64,000 nt of DNA from Symsagittifera roscoffensis (Eukaryota; Xenacoelomorpha; Acoela; Convolutidae), in assembly GCF_963678635.1 (NCBI RefSeq), contig NW_026970657.1, positions 1 through 64,000 of the forward strand, given 5' to 3'. Shown one piece after another: positions 23,870 to 36,106 of the stretch. Position numbers and translations under genes: made by a program. Below the pieces are notes generated by a model, which was given only the letters and a program-made list of their open reading frames with translations, did not search any database and was not told the origin of the DNA. Within the stretch, counting starts at the first letter, position 1. Every line of letters begins with the position of its first letter.

Positions 23870-24352
23870 TCAATCAAGTTGTATATAGGAGGATTTTGGC
23901 GTTGATATGTCAAAAACTTCAATTAATTTTTCGGTGAACGACTGTTTGAAACCTTTAGGAAAAGTTATGCCTACTTTGGCGAGTCTAACATAATCACCAA
24001 CGTAAGGCTTTGGATGTCGAACTAAGTTCAATGTTTGTCATGCTCCTTTTGAAACCAGGCGAAGAACATCTTTTTTAGTTACTTTGTTTGGTGCAAGTTT
24101 TGTGAAACGATTTGTGCTTCGAAGGACACTTTAGACTCTGTGACTTGACCACCCATAGTTTTTCGTCATCATTGATATGAACGCTTCTGCTGTTGTATAG
24201 CATACTTTGATTTCAAGGTTTGCACTCTGAGATAGAGGGACATGCAGTTAACTGCAACAGGCAGATACTTAAAATCATGGTTTTACTTGCCAAGTTTATC
24301 AACATAGGCCAGATCTAATGACCAGAGTTCGTCGATATCGTAAGCTGTTTTT
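23870..24352 (-). pseudogene. Polinton integrase remnant
   Basis: Read on the minus strand from 24352, frames with several stops give DELWSLDLAYVDKL, then FKYLPVAVN and LRVQTLKSKYA. This is the first beta strands and first catalytic aspartate region of a retroviral-type (DDE) integrase. Near 24010-23950 another frame gives YVGDYVRLAK and FPKGFKQSFTE, the C-terminal part with the V-G-D-x-V-R-(I/L) strand. Multiple stops and frame changes make it inactive. This type of integrase is a hallmark of Polintons. Confidence 0.65.
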
Positions 24353-25887
24353 TTCGTTTTTTACTTCTCTTAAGGTTTGCACTACTTCCTTTCTGCTAAG
24401 TGGGGATGTTGGGCGGGTATTGAGGTTCCAGGTTCTCGTTTCTTTTGGTCGTTAAAAACGCTCACTGAACTGTGTTTTTCGCATTTCGATTTATTTCCAG
24501 CTTTTCATTCAAGTAGAGAGCAGTTAAAATGATAAAGAACGCCAGATTGTGTAGTTTTTTGTTGGTTGTTGTATATCGTGTACAAAATCTGCAGCCTAAA
24601 GTCCTGTTTTTTCTTAATCTACAATTATTGTCATCTCATTTTCATGATTTATGGTTACTCTTTCTGAACTTTTTTATGATTTCAAGTATGGTTTTTTCTC
24701 TAACAGAATTTTTCGCTTCCACTTCCTGTAACTGTCCTAAACTTTTTTAGGTATGTCTATCGTTTTTATCTTTTAGTTTTTCTTCTTTCTCACGTTTGAT
24801 CGGTACTTCTTCATCGTTTTTGAACACTTTAAGCTATTCTTATTGGGGCTTATCGTTTTCCGTAAATGTTTCCTTCGTTTCAGTACTCTTACGAGTTTGA
24901 GGAGATAAAAGGGGTCTAAGCCGGTTAAGCTAGCTTACGTGAGCGTTTTTATGTTCAATACTTTTATCATGAAAAAAATTTGCAGTATCTAGTTGCTCTT
25001 TAAGTGTTTCTATAATGTTTCTATAATTGCTTCGGAATTAGCATGAATTCTTCAGCAGTCATTATTAAGTTGTGTGGTACTTGTAAGAAAAACAAAGTAT
25101 TTGTCGCACCAGATGGGAGCCATCTTTTCTTAAAGAGATGTACGCTTTTTGACAACACTGGTTTTTGGAGTGATTAAATAATTGTATGCTGTCTCAAAGC
25201 TTTCAATATTCTCGATTTTAACAAGTATGTTTTTATTGACTGCATTGAGCATTCACGAAAAAGTGTTAAGATCTCGCAGTTTGAATCAACCGTGCTGGCT
25301 GGTCAGGTTTCAGTTGTAGCATATACCGCAGAATAGATAAGTTTTTCATTTTTATTTGTGATTGGAGTAGTATTGGCTTGAGATAAGGGTAAATATAAAA
25401 TGTTGGCACAGGCTTTGTAATATATAAACAATATCTCAAACAATTTAATGTTCAGCGGGTAAAGTCGAGTAGAAGATGTCCTAAAGAGTCTCTGGTACCT
25501 TATTGGTACCAGCATCTCAAAAATTTTGATACATTTATTTGTCTTCCTAAAAAATCTAGTTGCTGGTTGTCAAGAGGCCATTTGAACAGAATGATGTGTG
25601 AAGTGTTCAAATCAATCATACGCGACCATCGACTTTGTTAAAACACTTTATGCCCAACACACGTTACATCTATCTCTCTATGACTCCATGCTGTGGCCAA
25701 TCTAACAAATTACTTGTCATTATAGATGTCTGCACATGAATAATCGAAAACTAGAAGAAAATTTTGTTAACTGCCTACAGATTCAAATCCGATGATTTTC
25801 ATGAACTCCACATCAAATTCGCGAGAAGACACTTCTTCTGAGATTGCAGGGTGCATCTCTGTGTAAGGATATAGAAAGGTTCCAAAT
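24353..25887. other. Polinton interior, no gene readable
   Basis: AT-rich, stop-dense in all frames. It lies between the integrase and ATPase remnants, so decayed Polinton genes are expected, but I can identify none. Confidence 0.4.
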
Positions 25888-26073
25888 TTAGGATAAAAAG
25901 TTTTCCCAACAATAAATTGTGAAAATTTGTTCAGTTTTCCCGGAGCCTGAGGGACCCTTTATTGCCATGAAATTTCTTGTCGAATTACCAATTACCTTAT
26001 TCATATTCTTGCGTTTGGTAGTACGTAACCAAACAAATTGATAAAATCGAGAACCGAACTGATTTTTTTTCAC
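25888..26073 (-). pseudogene. Polinton packaging-type ATPase, P-loop fragment
   Basis: A 61-residue ORF containing FMAIKGPSGSGKTEQIF, a clear Walker A motif (GPSGSGKT) in the context usual for the FtsK/HerA-type ATPase of Polintons and related viruses. No Walker B motif is readable downstream. Position and strand fit the capsid and integrase remnants; assignment to this ATPase rests mainly on that context. Confidence 0.55.
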
Positions 26074-28599
26074 AATTTAAATTAGTGAAAGAAAGTTTGA
26101 GACTGCAGAAAGTTACTAAAATTAGAATTACTACCATTTGCGCAACAAAAACTACTTCAGATCTTGGCAAAGTTACATTGTTACAAAACTTCAATGATTT
26201 TTTTCAATGTTTGTTTTGTTAAAAATAAACTCTGTTACTATTGTTGAGTCAAGTTTATCTACTGCTGTCGTTGTTTCTGACATTTGAGAAACGATTTTTT
26301 CTACAGAGTGTGTTAGACTTTTTCTCACTGTATATAAAGCTGGTTAAAAAAATAATCATATGAATTAGGATCATAAACAGTATCAAATGTCACAACGTGT
26401 GAAGTCTTTTTTATTTTTTTCATGCGTTTTTAGAACAAAATTTGCTGGGATATTTACAGTTATTTCGTCGTACATTATTTTCTTCACAGTATCCTCTTTC
26501 ACAATCGACTTAATCTCATCTGGCAATTCACTGCTGTTTAGGTTCATGTAAACACCTGGCTGACGTTTGAGTACTAAGACTACTTCGAGAAGAAATACTC
26601 CTCGATTGCTGGCTTCTGTGATAATTTTGAATCTCTGGAAGTATAAAAATTGATCACAAAATGGAGAAATTCACTAAAATAGAGACGACTCTCCTTCGGA
26701 GTTTTTTATCTGCTCCTCCGTCTGAAAAATTTGGACGCTGCAGTCAATACACGCTCCATTTTTCTCTAAAAAATTTTAATGTCAACCTCTGGAGTTATCC
26801 ACGCAAAAATCATTAAAATTGATGACAGGTATGTCTCCTTTTTTGCTGATCTTTCGCTGTTGTTCAATTTTCAAACAAACATAAAAAACGTTGTTTTCCA
26901 AAAGGGCACAAGTATTCCTGTAGTTTTAATGAGGTATATACCTACTGCAGTTTGGATAATTTTTGAAATATAAATTTCCAACCCGAGGACACTCCAAATC
27001 ATCTAGCTTTTCAACTTTTGGTCCAAGAACTTGGCCAAAAATGTGTCTTTTTGCCCTGTAGCGTAAAAACGGCATTAAGATTTCTCGTTGAGCTATTTTA
27101 TTCAAGTTTGTTCAAAGGTAATCACCGTTTTGCCAATAAAGACCGTGTAAATATTATGTGAACCAGTTGTAAGCTTTTTGTTCGAGCTTTGGTAGTGTAT
27201 TGTAATTCACTGGAGGTAAAAAAAATAAGTCGGTCGCTGTAGTCTGAATCTGTTTTCACTAATTCCTTAATCATGAAAGCGTTTTCTTGTAAAGAAAGCC
27301 TTCCACGTCAAGCACAACTGATTTCGTCAACCTTAGCATTCTAGTACAAGAAAGACTTCTGGTTCTTTCAACTTAATGAAAAGGCACAAAGCTATTCCTC
27401 TCAAATTTCCCAATAGCTAATGTTATAATTTCGTGGCAGCATGTAACAGTACGTGGGACCCTCTTGGTAAAACTCGTTTATAAATCCGGCGGCATTTGCA
27501 AAGTAGTGTGCAATCGTTGAACTTTGAAGTTTATCAAGTATTTGTACAAGGAAAGTTATCAATATCAACCTAGCCACCATAAGGTCTCAATAAAATGTCG
27601 TAGTTAAGATAATCAGAACTAACAAAAAATAAAGGGCATGCAGCTGGAAAATACTGTGGTCGGTTAGAATTACCAGGATTTCAAATTATCAGATTGAGTT
27701 TGAGAGTTGAATTATCAGGATATAACCTTCGTTAATTATTTTTAAATCATTGGGATTTACTCTGCTTTTTTGGAGTTTCATTGTTTAATTTTTTCCAACA
27801 CCTCTCCAATCTTCTGAATCTCAAGCCCGTGATACAGTGGCCTTGCAGAAATCATTTAGAATCATTAACATATCGGTGGTAAATAATCAAAAATACCACC
27901 GGAAGTTTTTGTTTTTTACTAGCTCGTTCAAACATTTTCCCTCCAAATCTTTATCAACCCATAGTGAGTTAAAAGCAAACAAAAATCGATTACCTTTTCA
28001 TAATCAGCAAAAAGTAGTTCACTCACAGTACCATAGTTTTGGTTTGTAGAAATACACAAAGTGATTTGTTGAAGCTCACCCAAAAAAAATGTTCTTTGAA
28101 AGCTAAATGTTTTTCTTTCTTCGAAATTTCCTTTGCTCTCTTGAGAAACATGACGCTGCGTTCATTACATAGTTTGAAAATTGATTTTTTTCCGTGGTTG
28201 AAAAAGCTTTTAATTGTAAATGTTCACTATCAATATCTTCAGTACACCAAGTTCATTCTAATTTCTTTTTTCTTAATTCAAAGTTCGACCAGAGTACCAT
28301 TTGTTAGAATTTGTCCAGAAAAGGCCGCCGCATTTGGAGAACGATTTCATTTTACTGCCTTTTCACAATAAAATATAGGTCAATTGAGAAAAAAATTTAC
28401 TGCTGCCAACAGTTAAGCTACGCTACCAAAGTCGCGGGCGAATTTTTGCTATATACCACAAAGTCAATTCCACTTTCACTAACAAGTTTCACTTAGGTCG
28501 AAAGTTCATTTGCCCGAAAGAAATATAACAATTAATGTGATTCTTATGATTAACCAGGTTCAATAATAAGGACCCTAAAAATTGTAAATCAAAGATTAA
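26074..28599. other. Polinton interior, no gene identified
   Basis: No frame gives a recognisable protein. A minus-strand stretch near 28370-28280 (RSPNAAAFSGQILTNGTLVE) looks coding but is unassigned. The plus-strand ORF 28039-28371 is probably its shadow. Confidence 0.4.
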
Positions 28600-28826
28600 G
28601 GTGTCGTGTCTCTTGTTGTTCAGCTACGCTCAGCAATCGTAAGTAGGGGTTCTTCTGCTATTTGTGAGGGAAATTTCTTTCGCTTACAAAATGCTAGGAA
28701 GGGGGTCCTCCAAAAAATTAAGGGCCCCTTTCCTAGGATTTTGCATTACGTGGGAATTACCCCCCCCCCCCCCACCCCTCCACCTTAGGAAGGACCCCTT
28801 TAGGATCCGGGACATGATACAATACT
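28600..28826. repeat. Polinton right terminal inverted repeat
   Basis: Its complement runs AGTATTGTATCATGTCCCGG, CCTAAAGGGG, a G-run, then ACGTAATGCAAAATCC, TAGGAAAG and TTTTTTGGAGGACC, matching 13003-13041 plus 13940-14110 on the left in the same order. The left copy is split by the TTGACC element, so the repeat was at least about 200 bp before that insertion. A long C run (about 28761-28774) corresponds to the left G run. Confidence 0.7.
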
Positions 28827-29159
28827 ACTTTTGCGGTTCTGCAGAAAAAAGAGGTCAATTTTTGTGGGTTATCAGACTTTTGAGACTGTCAAAAAATTGT
28901 GACCCCAACTTCAGAAATATCCATTTGTTGAGACCAGAAGGTTCTAAAAACAAACAAACTAACGAAAAAAAATATAATGTTTGGAGGTCAACCAGACAAC
29001 ACCGATTAAACTCAAGCAAGGTCAAACACTGATTGCATATTAAGTGTGCAGCCAGTAATCAATTAATTGGTGATTTTCTGTTTATCTGATGCTCAACTGT
29101 TCAGTTCATTTATAATCTTTTCTCAATTCCTTCTTCAACGACAAGTAATTCTTCTCTAT
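28827..29159. other. no feature recognised
   Basis: Short non-coding spacer between the Polinton right end and the copia relic. Confidence 0.5.
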
Positions 29160-32100
29160 CCTCAGTTCAAAGCTCAAATTCAATTCCAGTCTCTTTCTGA
29201 ATCTGGTCGAGTACAACACTACCCTGATATACATGAAGAATGACTATTACTCTGATCAAGGCCAATAGCTTATGGCGAAGTTGAATGAAGCTGGAGAAGT
29301 AATCACGGACACACTCTTCAGTCCTCTGGTCATCAATGGTCTGTGTGACAGCGAAGAGCATTTTGGCGTGCAACGTAGCGTTCATTCAGAAAAAAAAAGG
29401 TTTCCAGCAACCAGCAACCAGCAACCAGCTGAGAACGATGTTGATGAATTACGATGAATCGAGGAAGGCTTCGATGTGGATAGAAGGCTGGACATGGTCA
29501 CATAGCCGAGCAAGTGGAAATGAACAAGAAAGGAGTGCCATCATTTGACCGCTAATTTGATCAAAAGGTTCAGTTAACAAATGACAGTAGGCAAACGAGG
29601 CAGTGGGTCAAATATATCAAGTGCCTCACGTGCAAAGAAGCAAGGGTCGTTCAAGAGTGGCAGACCCGGACATTTTGAAAGGGAATGCAAGCAGAGGATT
29701 ACAAGATACTTTGGAGGCTGTTAAGCGTGTTCAATTTAAGGATAACATTTTGGATACAGGATGCACTGACCAAGTGTTTTGAGAGCTAGAACGAAGGAGA
29801 AAAAAGGAACAACTAAATGGCAGGCTGTCTTTTTGCAGAAAAATAGCCCAAAAAAAGCTGACAGCAAAGAAACGGCAGGGGCAACGGGTCTTCATTGACA
29901 TTCTGTATCAATTTAATTAGCGAGCATGCATAGGGCTCGCTATACATTGAGTTTCAACGACTGCATATTTCGGCTGGTAGTCGTCATTACCTCATCAAGA
30001 AGACTGAATCTCTGAAAAAAATCCACGAATTTGTAGTTGAGCAAAAAGTGCCAAAATGGTTGCAAACGGATAATGTTGCTGAATTTTTGTCGCAAGGTAG
30101 AAGTTGTAGAGAAACTCAGGTTAAGCGAGAGCTCACAGTGCAAAAAAACTTCGCATCAAAATGGTGTAGTAGATCGCAACAACAGAGTGACCTTCGAGAT
30201 GAATCAATGTCTACTGGCCGACAAAGCTACCAAAAACATTTTAGGGGCTAACAGTGTCAGCAGCTCCGGGGTTTCGCAGTTTGTGTCCCATATTCAGCAA
30301 TGTTAGGCGCATTTCGCAGACAGAGATGAGTTATGAGAAACAAGTAGAAGATTGCTATGATTTGGATTTCTGGCGTACTATATGGACTGAGGCAGCACAC
30401 GGAAACTATATCCCAAGTGTGAGAAGAGCGAGTTCATAGTTTATGATGAGAATAACAAAATCAATTGGCTGAAGGATCTTGAAACAAGGCAAGTAGCGTG
30501 GCAAGAAGCGTGACATTCAATGAACACATCAATCCGGATGACTTCATGCTGTCAATCGAGCTGATCAACCCTCAAGTTGTCAATCGAGGGGTGCATTCCT
30601 GTTGAGAAAAAAGCAAGACACCGAAATGAGAATCACTAAGAGCCCCAAATTACATCAAAGTGCAGGCTCTGTGGGAGCAACTGAAGAGGAACCTGTCAAG
30701 GATTAAATTGTAGATCTTCGTTCGACCAAACATCCATAGCAGTAGTTTACTAAGACGAGAAATCCTTCCATTTGATACGTACTGGCTTTGAACCATGCCT
30801 CAGTGACTGTGATCAAGAGCAAAAGAACTAATTAAATTCATTGTCTTAGACTAAAAATGAGCAGTGGCTGGCAGCGCTGGCTTTGTAGATGAAGGCGTCT
30901 GTGGCCCTGGGAACTTGTACACTTGTTAACAGACCATGCTCTCACGAAATCTTGTTTCTGGATGCTGGCATGTTCTTGATGTAAAAAGAAATGAGATGGG
31001 ACAAAATGAGCGGCCGAACGCCCAGTATAGTATATATGGCTTCAAACGAAGGGAAAAACCTAAATTCAATGAAACAATTGCTCCGACTTGTAAATCAAAA
31101 CGAAAATGTTACTAATAGCTGTGGGGCACAAATTTATCGTTTCTTTCATTAGATGGATTTGCAGTTAACGATCCTTTAGCAGAGGCAGTGTACATGGAGC
31201 AACCATCAGCAGGGGATGCAACCCAATATGATGGCAAAAATTTAGTCTCTATGAGCTCCGCTATGCATGATCACCTTGCGAATTTGTGAAAATGTCACAA
31301 GAACCAGCAACAACTTCTTTCTGATCATGGTGATGGGATTAGAAGATGCAATTGTTTGGGCACTGGTTTGGCTAGATGGCCTAACCAATTGATGCTGACA
31401 ACATAACGAAGTAGATAAGATGAGGAGCCGTTTCTACGAGAAATTCAAGCTGATGATAAAATCTTATTGATGTGGCTCCTCAGAATGCAGGTCAAGCAGT
31501 ACACAGGATCGTCAACCGTGAATCAATCACAATACATCGAAGAGTGCTTGGAGCCCCATGGCGCAGCTGACTGCAAACCTGTGGTTACACTATTTGACAT
31601 AAGCAGCAAAATGTCAAAGAAAGAGTGCCCTGAAGCTCGGTCAGCGGAAACAGTGTCCAAGAAAGTTTATGATGACAAAGTCCTTGTGGTCTCCTTGTTT
31701 CACTGGCTGAGTAAAAATGGCGCAATCTCAATATAATGTGACTCGATGTTACCCCTTTGTGGAGAATCCGGGCAGAGCACACTGGTCGGGAGATGTTACT
31801 GACAGAAAATCAACTACCTATTCTGCTTTAACTTGCATAAAAACGAGGAAGCAACCACTTGTAGCTTTAAAAAGCGACCAACTGCAGCCAATTAAACCAA
31901 GGAAACAGAAAGTCAACCGATAGCAGTTTTGGCTTGCGACTCTTCGTATATACAATCACTTCTTCTTGACGGCCAAGAGTTATCAAGGAAATCAACCGAA
32001 GTTGCAGCAAGATATGAAAAAAAATGCAGAGGAAATTGAGAACACTCGACTTAAGTGCCACTTTATTCGGGAGTCCGTCCACCTCCAGCATTGCCCTATT

Positions 32101-32220
32101 GACATCATTGAAACCGACTTCTCCAAAAATTTTAACATAGAGAAGATCAAGAAAAGTCAATTTCGTTTCAGTATGTATGGTAGTTTTGATATACTTGACA
32201 TGTTTTTGATCAAAGTTTAT
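29160..32220 (+). mobile_element. decayed Ty1/copia retrotransposon
   Basis: Plus-strand fragments appear in copia order. A gag-like part at 29272-29457 has KLNEAGEVITD. A zinc-knuckle tail (GHFEREC) is near 29660-29690, and a protease-like LDTGC near 29750. Integrase is at 30037-30306 with TSHQNGVVDRNNR and an LQTDN pattern in another frame. Reverse transcriptase has AEAVYMEQP near 31185, then the 31467-31736 piece with QYIEECL and ADCKPV. RNase H has GDVTDRKSTT near 31800 and CHFIRES near 32060. Protease-integrase-RT order is diagnostic of copia. There are many stops and frame changes; I found no LTR pair, so the ends are approximate. Confidence 0.85.
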
Positions 32221-33072
32221 TAGTGTGTTCTTCAGACTGGACTTTTTGCTGTTGTTTTCATTTATGTCAATATATAACTGCTGCACAGTTTTGTTGGGTT
32301 TTGTGGACGCTGTTTGATTGATGCTTAGTATTCCTAAGCGTATCGAAGAATTTATCTGGTTTCTATTCTGGTGATTTGTTCAGTGTTTTAAAAACAAAAG
32401 AATTTTTTTCCTGTCAATTTTGAATTCTACCGCTTAAATTTTGCTTAAAATAAACCAACTTTTCCTAGCAAATGGTTTTGGTCATGACACTTTCAATTTT
32501 GTGGCTGACTTGTCAACATACTAGAGTGATATGTTTAACTCACACAGACATCTAAGAACGTCTTGTTTCTGTAGGTGAACTAACAAAAGCAGGCGAGATT
32601 GTTTTCAAAAGAACTACGAAATCATTGATCTTTTTCTGCAATAAAGTTTTCAAGTATCTTTTTTCTTTGGTAGTATTGTTGATTGCTGTTGCTTCAACAT
32701 TTCAATTTTCTCAACTTTATGTTTTTGTTCACTAATGACTAAGATGTGAAGATTTTTTTTGAATGAATAGTGAGATCATAATTTGAGTTGAATGAAGGCA
32801 GCACAAAATTGCAAGCATAGTCGTTGAAAAAAGTGAGCCCGTTAATCTGATTCATTTTTTGTCAAAGCGGAATAGCAACGAGTATGGTAACGCAGACAAC
32901 TGTATAGACACCAGCCTCTATGAATTAGAATCAAATTATGTTTCAATTTTTTTAATATATTTTGTTTTCTAAATTGAATCAATTCATTATCATAAAATAA
33001 ACAAAAAGTTGCTTTTCTTTGCGATGATTTTTTGTTAGCAGCAAAGCATCCGAGAACAAAACTTAATGGAAA
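32221..33072. other. no feature recognised
   Basis: AT-rich DNA after the copia relic with no supportable gene. It may include a decayed copia LTR, but no matching partner is visible near 29 kb. Confidence 0.4.
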
Positions 33073-34225
33073 CAAGACTGCTCGTATTAGGGCGAAGCCC
33101 TGAATGTTCCGACTGCCTTTAAAGGTTTATGGAGCAGCAGTAAAAACATCAAAAAAATTAAACGAAATAAAATAGAACGAAAAGTTTTTTTTTCTTAAAT
33201 TTTGAATTTTTTTATGAAAATCATCACCCCACACGCCATATAAAGTACAAAAAGAGAGATTTCGTTCCTTGTAACAAATCAATTATGGCAAATACGCTTC
33301 GTTCAACCAATTTGGAACGATTCATAAGATGGATTAAATCTCCGCTTACGCGTTAATAGCGCGAATTATATCGCGCGTTAATTGTCCAAAATTGGTCAAA
33401 ATGGCCAAAATGGAAATTTTTAAACCCTCATAACTTTACGAAAAAAGATCACAAGTAAAATATCTTTTCAAATTTAAGCTAAGGACAACAATACCTTTTG
33501 AATGATAAAAAAAAGTTCCGTCAAAAATGGCTAGTTAAAATGTCGAAATTTGTCTGAAGAAAGAAACCCACACGAGCACAAGTATTCCGTTACTTTCGTA
33601 TCGAAAATCGGAACAAATACATCATTTCATTCCTAAAGGCAGCGATAAATCGTTTTTTGATGGTCGCAAATACAATTCGGTGTTTTTGTTCAGATACAAA
33701 TAAAAATTTTTATTAGAAATAATGTTGTTGCTCCGACTTTCGATACGAAAGTAACGGAATATTTGTGCTCGGGGTGGGTTTTTTTTCTTCAGACAAATTT
33801 CGACTTTTTAACTAGCCATTTTTGACAAAATTTTTTTATATAATTCGAACGCTATTGATGTCCTGAACTTGAATTTGAAAAGATGTTTTACCTGTGATCA
33901 TTTTTCATAATGTTACGGGGGTTTAAAGACTGCCATTTTGACCAATTGGGACAATTAACGCGCGATAATTTTCGCGCTATTAACGCGTAAGCGGAGATTT
34001 AATCCGTCTTAGAAATCGTTCCAAACTAGTTCAAGGAAGCTTATATGCCATAATTGATTTGTAAATTGATTTGTGTGGGGGGATGTTTTTACATAAAATT
34101 TCAAATTTTTTCAAATTTTTTTTTATTTTTCCTATTACATTGAAATTTTTCATTTTATTAATGATCCATAGACCTTAAAATGCAGTCGGAACTTTCAGGG
34201 CTTCGCCCTGATACGAGCAGTTTTG
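33073..34225. mobile_element. foldback transposon with long inverted repeats
   Basis: The two halves are inverted copies of each other: 33073-33620 and about 33720-34225, with a spacer of about 100 bp. The outer ends read CAAGACTGCTCGTATTAGGG and its near-complement, and each holds a small hairpin, AGGGC-GAA-GCCCT. The arms share CCGACTTTCGATACGAAAG, GAATATTTGTGCTCG and ACGCGTAAGCGGAG. No transposase is encoded. Related pieces are at 1180-1935 and 59040-59450. Element class is unassigned. Confidence 0.85.
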
Positions 34226-34630
34226 TTTTGTTTTAGTCAAATCAAGTTTAATTTTAGGCTCGCGGAAAAATGCAATCCAGTACTCAATAATTTATTTTTT
34301 TTCAGTTCCTGTTTTTTTTTCTTCTCTAAATAAGGCTGAGCAGAGAATTTCAACACCCTTGACTTGTCCATTCGATTGTTCGGAATGAGCTCTCGAAAAT
34401 CGATGAAACAATTGAACGTAACTTGTTAGAAGTAAAATTTTCAAACGTGCCAATTTCTATAGAGAACCGCGATAACCTTGAAAATGTGTCCTTCAACCCA
34501 GTTATTTATCCCCGGTGTTTCTATATTCTCAGCCATTGGATTAGAAAAGTGGAAAGTTGTTTTTTTTTATAAATTGAGATGTATGAAAAAAGATACAAAT
34601 TTTGATTGAATACGCCACCAAAAAAAAAGG
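34226..34630. other. left flank of the giant retrotransposon
   Basis: AT-rich, non-coding. It ends in an A-rich stretch followed by AAGG immediately before the 5' LTR; AAGG recurs at 58727-58730 after the 3' LTR. Confidence 0.5.
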
Positions 34631-34802
34631 TGTGACATTCGACCAGAATGGCCAAAATGCAATCTCTGCGGAATTCGAATTTTTAGCAGCGAGCCTTCCG
34701 AGTTGGTGATTATTGAGAATTAAGAACGTTATTGGAACGATTGGCCAAACGGTGAGGGCTGGAGTATTCTGGTATTTCAAAAAGTTTCAAAAATTCGAAT
34801 TA

Positions 34803-34810
34803 TGACGTCA
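34803..34810. promoter_or_regulatory. CRE-type palindrome TGACGTCA in LTR
   Basis: A perfect cAMP-response/ATF-type site about 170 bp into the LTR, where U3 promoter elements usually sit; repeated at 57979-57986 in the 3' LTR. Function is inferred from the motif alone. Confidence 0.4.
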
Positions 34811-34951
34811 TATTTGTTAGAAACGTCAGAAACGGCCATTTTGGCTAAAACGAGAAAGAAAAACACAACAACTTTATCTGCGATAGCGAACAGGACGAAA
34901 ATCGAGATTAAAAACGACAACGAATTACAGAGTAGCAGAGAACACTCCGAG

Positions 34952-35083
34952 TTGCAACTATTGTGCCGCTACAATAGTTGCAAGGCCGTTGCGAACAACG
35001 GTGAAGGGTAAGAGACAGCCTTCCGGATTAGGAGGAAATCAAGATTAACGAGCTTGATTCAGCGGATTCGTCAATCCGGAAGG
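34952..35083 (+). other. cluster of three hairpins in the LTR
   Basis: Hairpin 1 is a perfect 13-bp stem (TTGCAACTATTGT at 34952-34964 with its complement at 34971-34983) and a six-base loop. Hairpin 2 (CCGTTG-CGAA-CAACGG, 34986-35001) follows after two bases. Hairpin 3 pairs CCTTCCGGATT (35019-35029) with AATCCGGAAGG (35073-35083). They are repeated in the 3' LTR. They are downstream of the likely promoter and upstream of the poly(A) signal, so probably in the R/U5 part of the RNA; structured 5' ends are common in retroelement RNAs. Confidence 0.65.
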
Positions 35084-35268
35084 GTAAAGGAACTGAAACT
35101 TTTATCCTGCCACGTAAACTTTTAGCATCCTGTCATATCCTGACTTGAATTTAATTGATATTTGGATTAGTTTTGACAAGGATGAGGTGCTAGGAGTTGG
35201 GGGGGAAAGGGTTGATCCATCTTCGATGGAGATGATGATTTTTATCTACTGAACAAAAACAATAATTC

Positions 35269-35274
35269 AATAAA
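35269..35274 (+). terminator. AATAAA polyadenylation signal in LTR
   Basis: Canonical hexamer within TTCAATAAATAG, repeated at 58445-58450 where it would direct 3'-end formation of the genomic RNA. Confidence 0.5.
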
Positions 35275-35559
35275 TAGTAATAGCCCTGTTTTTAGGAGTG
35301 ACCTCGTGGTCTGGGGATACTGAGACCCAGCCATGAGCTCACTATTTGCATGTAATTAAGTTAATTTGAGCGTTCTGGTCGAAGCCGGAGAACAGTAACG
35401 TTTTTGTCGACCCGATGTTAGAAAGACCACCGAAAGTACTGGCTTGGTAGAGACGGTGAAAAGCATGCAAAGCTCTGTTTAGACGTTAGCCAGTCGTCTT
35501 AAGACTTAGTTTTGTTTTCCGTCGATATGTATCTTCCGGGCGAATGTTACATGTTTTTA

Positions 35560-35574
35560 TGGCGCTCCTGGGAG
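35560..35574 (+). other. candidate primer binding site
   Basis: TGGCGCTCCTGGGAG starts eight bases after the 5' LTR. It begins with the TGG that pairs with a tRNA CCA end, and stands where the minus-strand primer site should be. I could not match it to a particular tRNA. Confidence 0.35.
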
Positions 35575-36106
35575 TTATTTTTTATAACATCATGACCGGC
35601 GGAACCGTTAACGAGCACTCCGCGTCGAGCGGATGCTCACATTAACGCCCTTAATAGGCCTAAACCGCCGTGGCGGAAGGGTAGTTCGGAACGCGGAAGC
35701 CTTCCGGATTGCCGTGAATAGCTTTTTAACCTAGTTAAGACCGAAAATTCGCGAACCAGGAAGGGTGGGGGGAATCGCGAACCCGTCGTCCCCTGAGTGG
35801 TTTGTGACCAAAAACACTTAAAGATATATATTAAACCAAACAAAAAGTAATATAGTACCAAAGAAAAACAAAAAACATAAAAAATAACAAAAAAACCAAA
35901 AACAGTAAAAAAAAGTAAAAAATCAGTAGAAATAATCCCCCCAGACAAGATGTGATTCAACCCCCCCGTTTGTTGTTGATAGATATATTGTTGTTACAGG
36001 CATTTTTATCAGTCAGGATCGTTACGATCAATTTTGTAGCCCGTTTGTGAGGCTTGTACTGTAGGGTTATTTGAGCATTTAAGCACGTTAATGATAAATT
36101 GCGCTC

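Larger units (their letters stand above)
13003..28826 (-). mobile_element. Polinton/Maverick element, decayed (about 15.8 kb)
   Basis: The left end AGTATTGTTTCGTGT and the complement of the right end (AGTATTGTATCATGT) start alike with AG, as Polinton termini do. The inverted similarity continues through CCGGATCCTAA, a G-run, ACGTAA, AAATCCTAGGAAAG, TTTGGAGGACC and CTACTTA. Between the ends lie minus-strand remnants of the Polinton gene set: protein-primed-type DNA polymerase B, retroviral-type integrase, capsid-type proteins and an ATPase. The length fits the family (15-20 kb). The six-base target duplication cannot be confirmed (ACGAGG left, ACTTTT right). All genes are broken, so it is inactive. 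Another repeat interrupts it at about 17.4-21.7 kb. Confidence 0.8.
34631..35551 (+). repeat. 5' LTR (921 bp)
   Basis: Identical in length to 57807-58727. The TG...CA ends form an imperfect inverted repeat (TGTGACATTC against TGTAACATTC). It contains a TGACGTCA box, strong hairpins, an AATAAA signal and one copy of the leader motif (AATCCGGAAGGGTA at 35073). The 69-codon ORF inside has no recognisable product. Confidence 0.95.

Noticed and set aside
35344-35351. Octamer ATTTGCAT in the LTR as a regulatory site
   Set aside because: It lies downstream of the poly(A) signal, and an eight-base match is expected by chance at this size.
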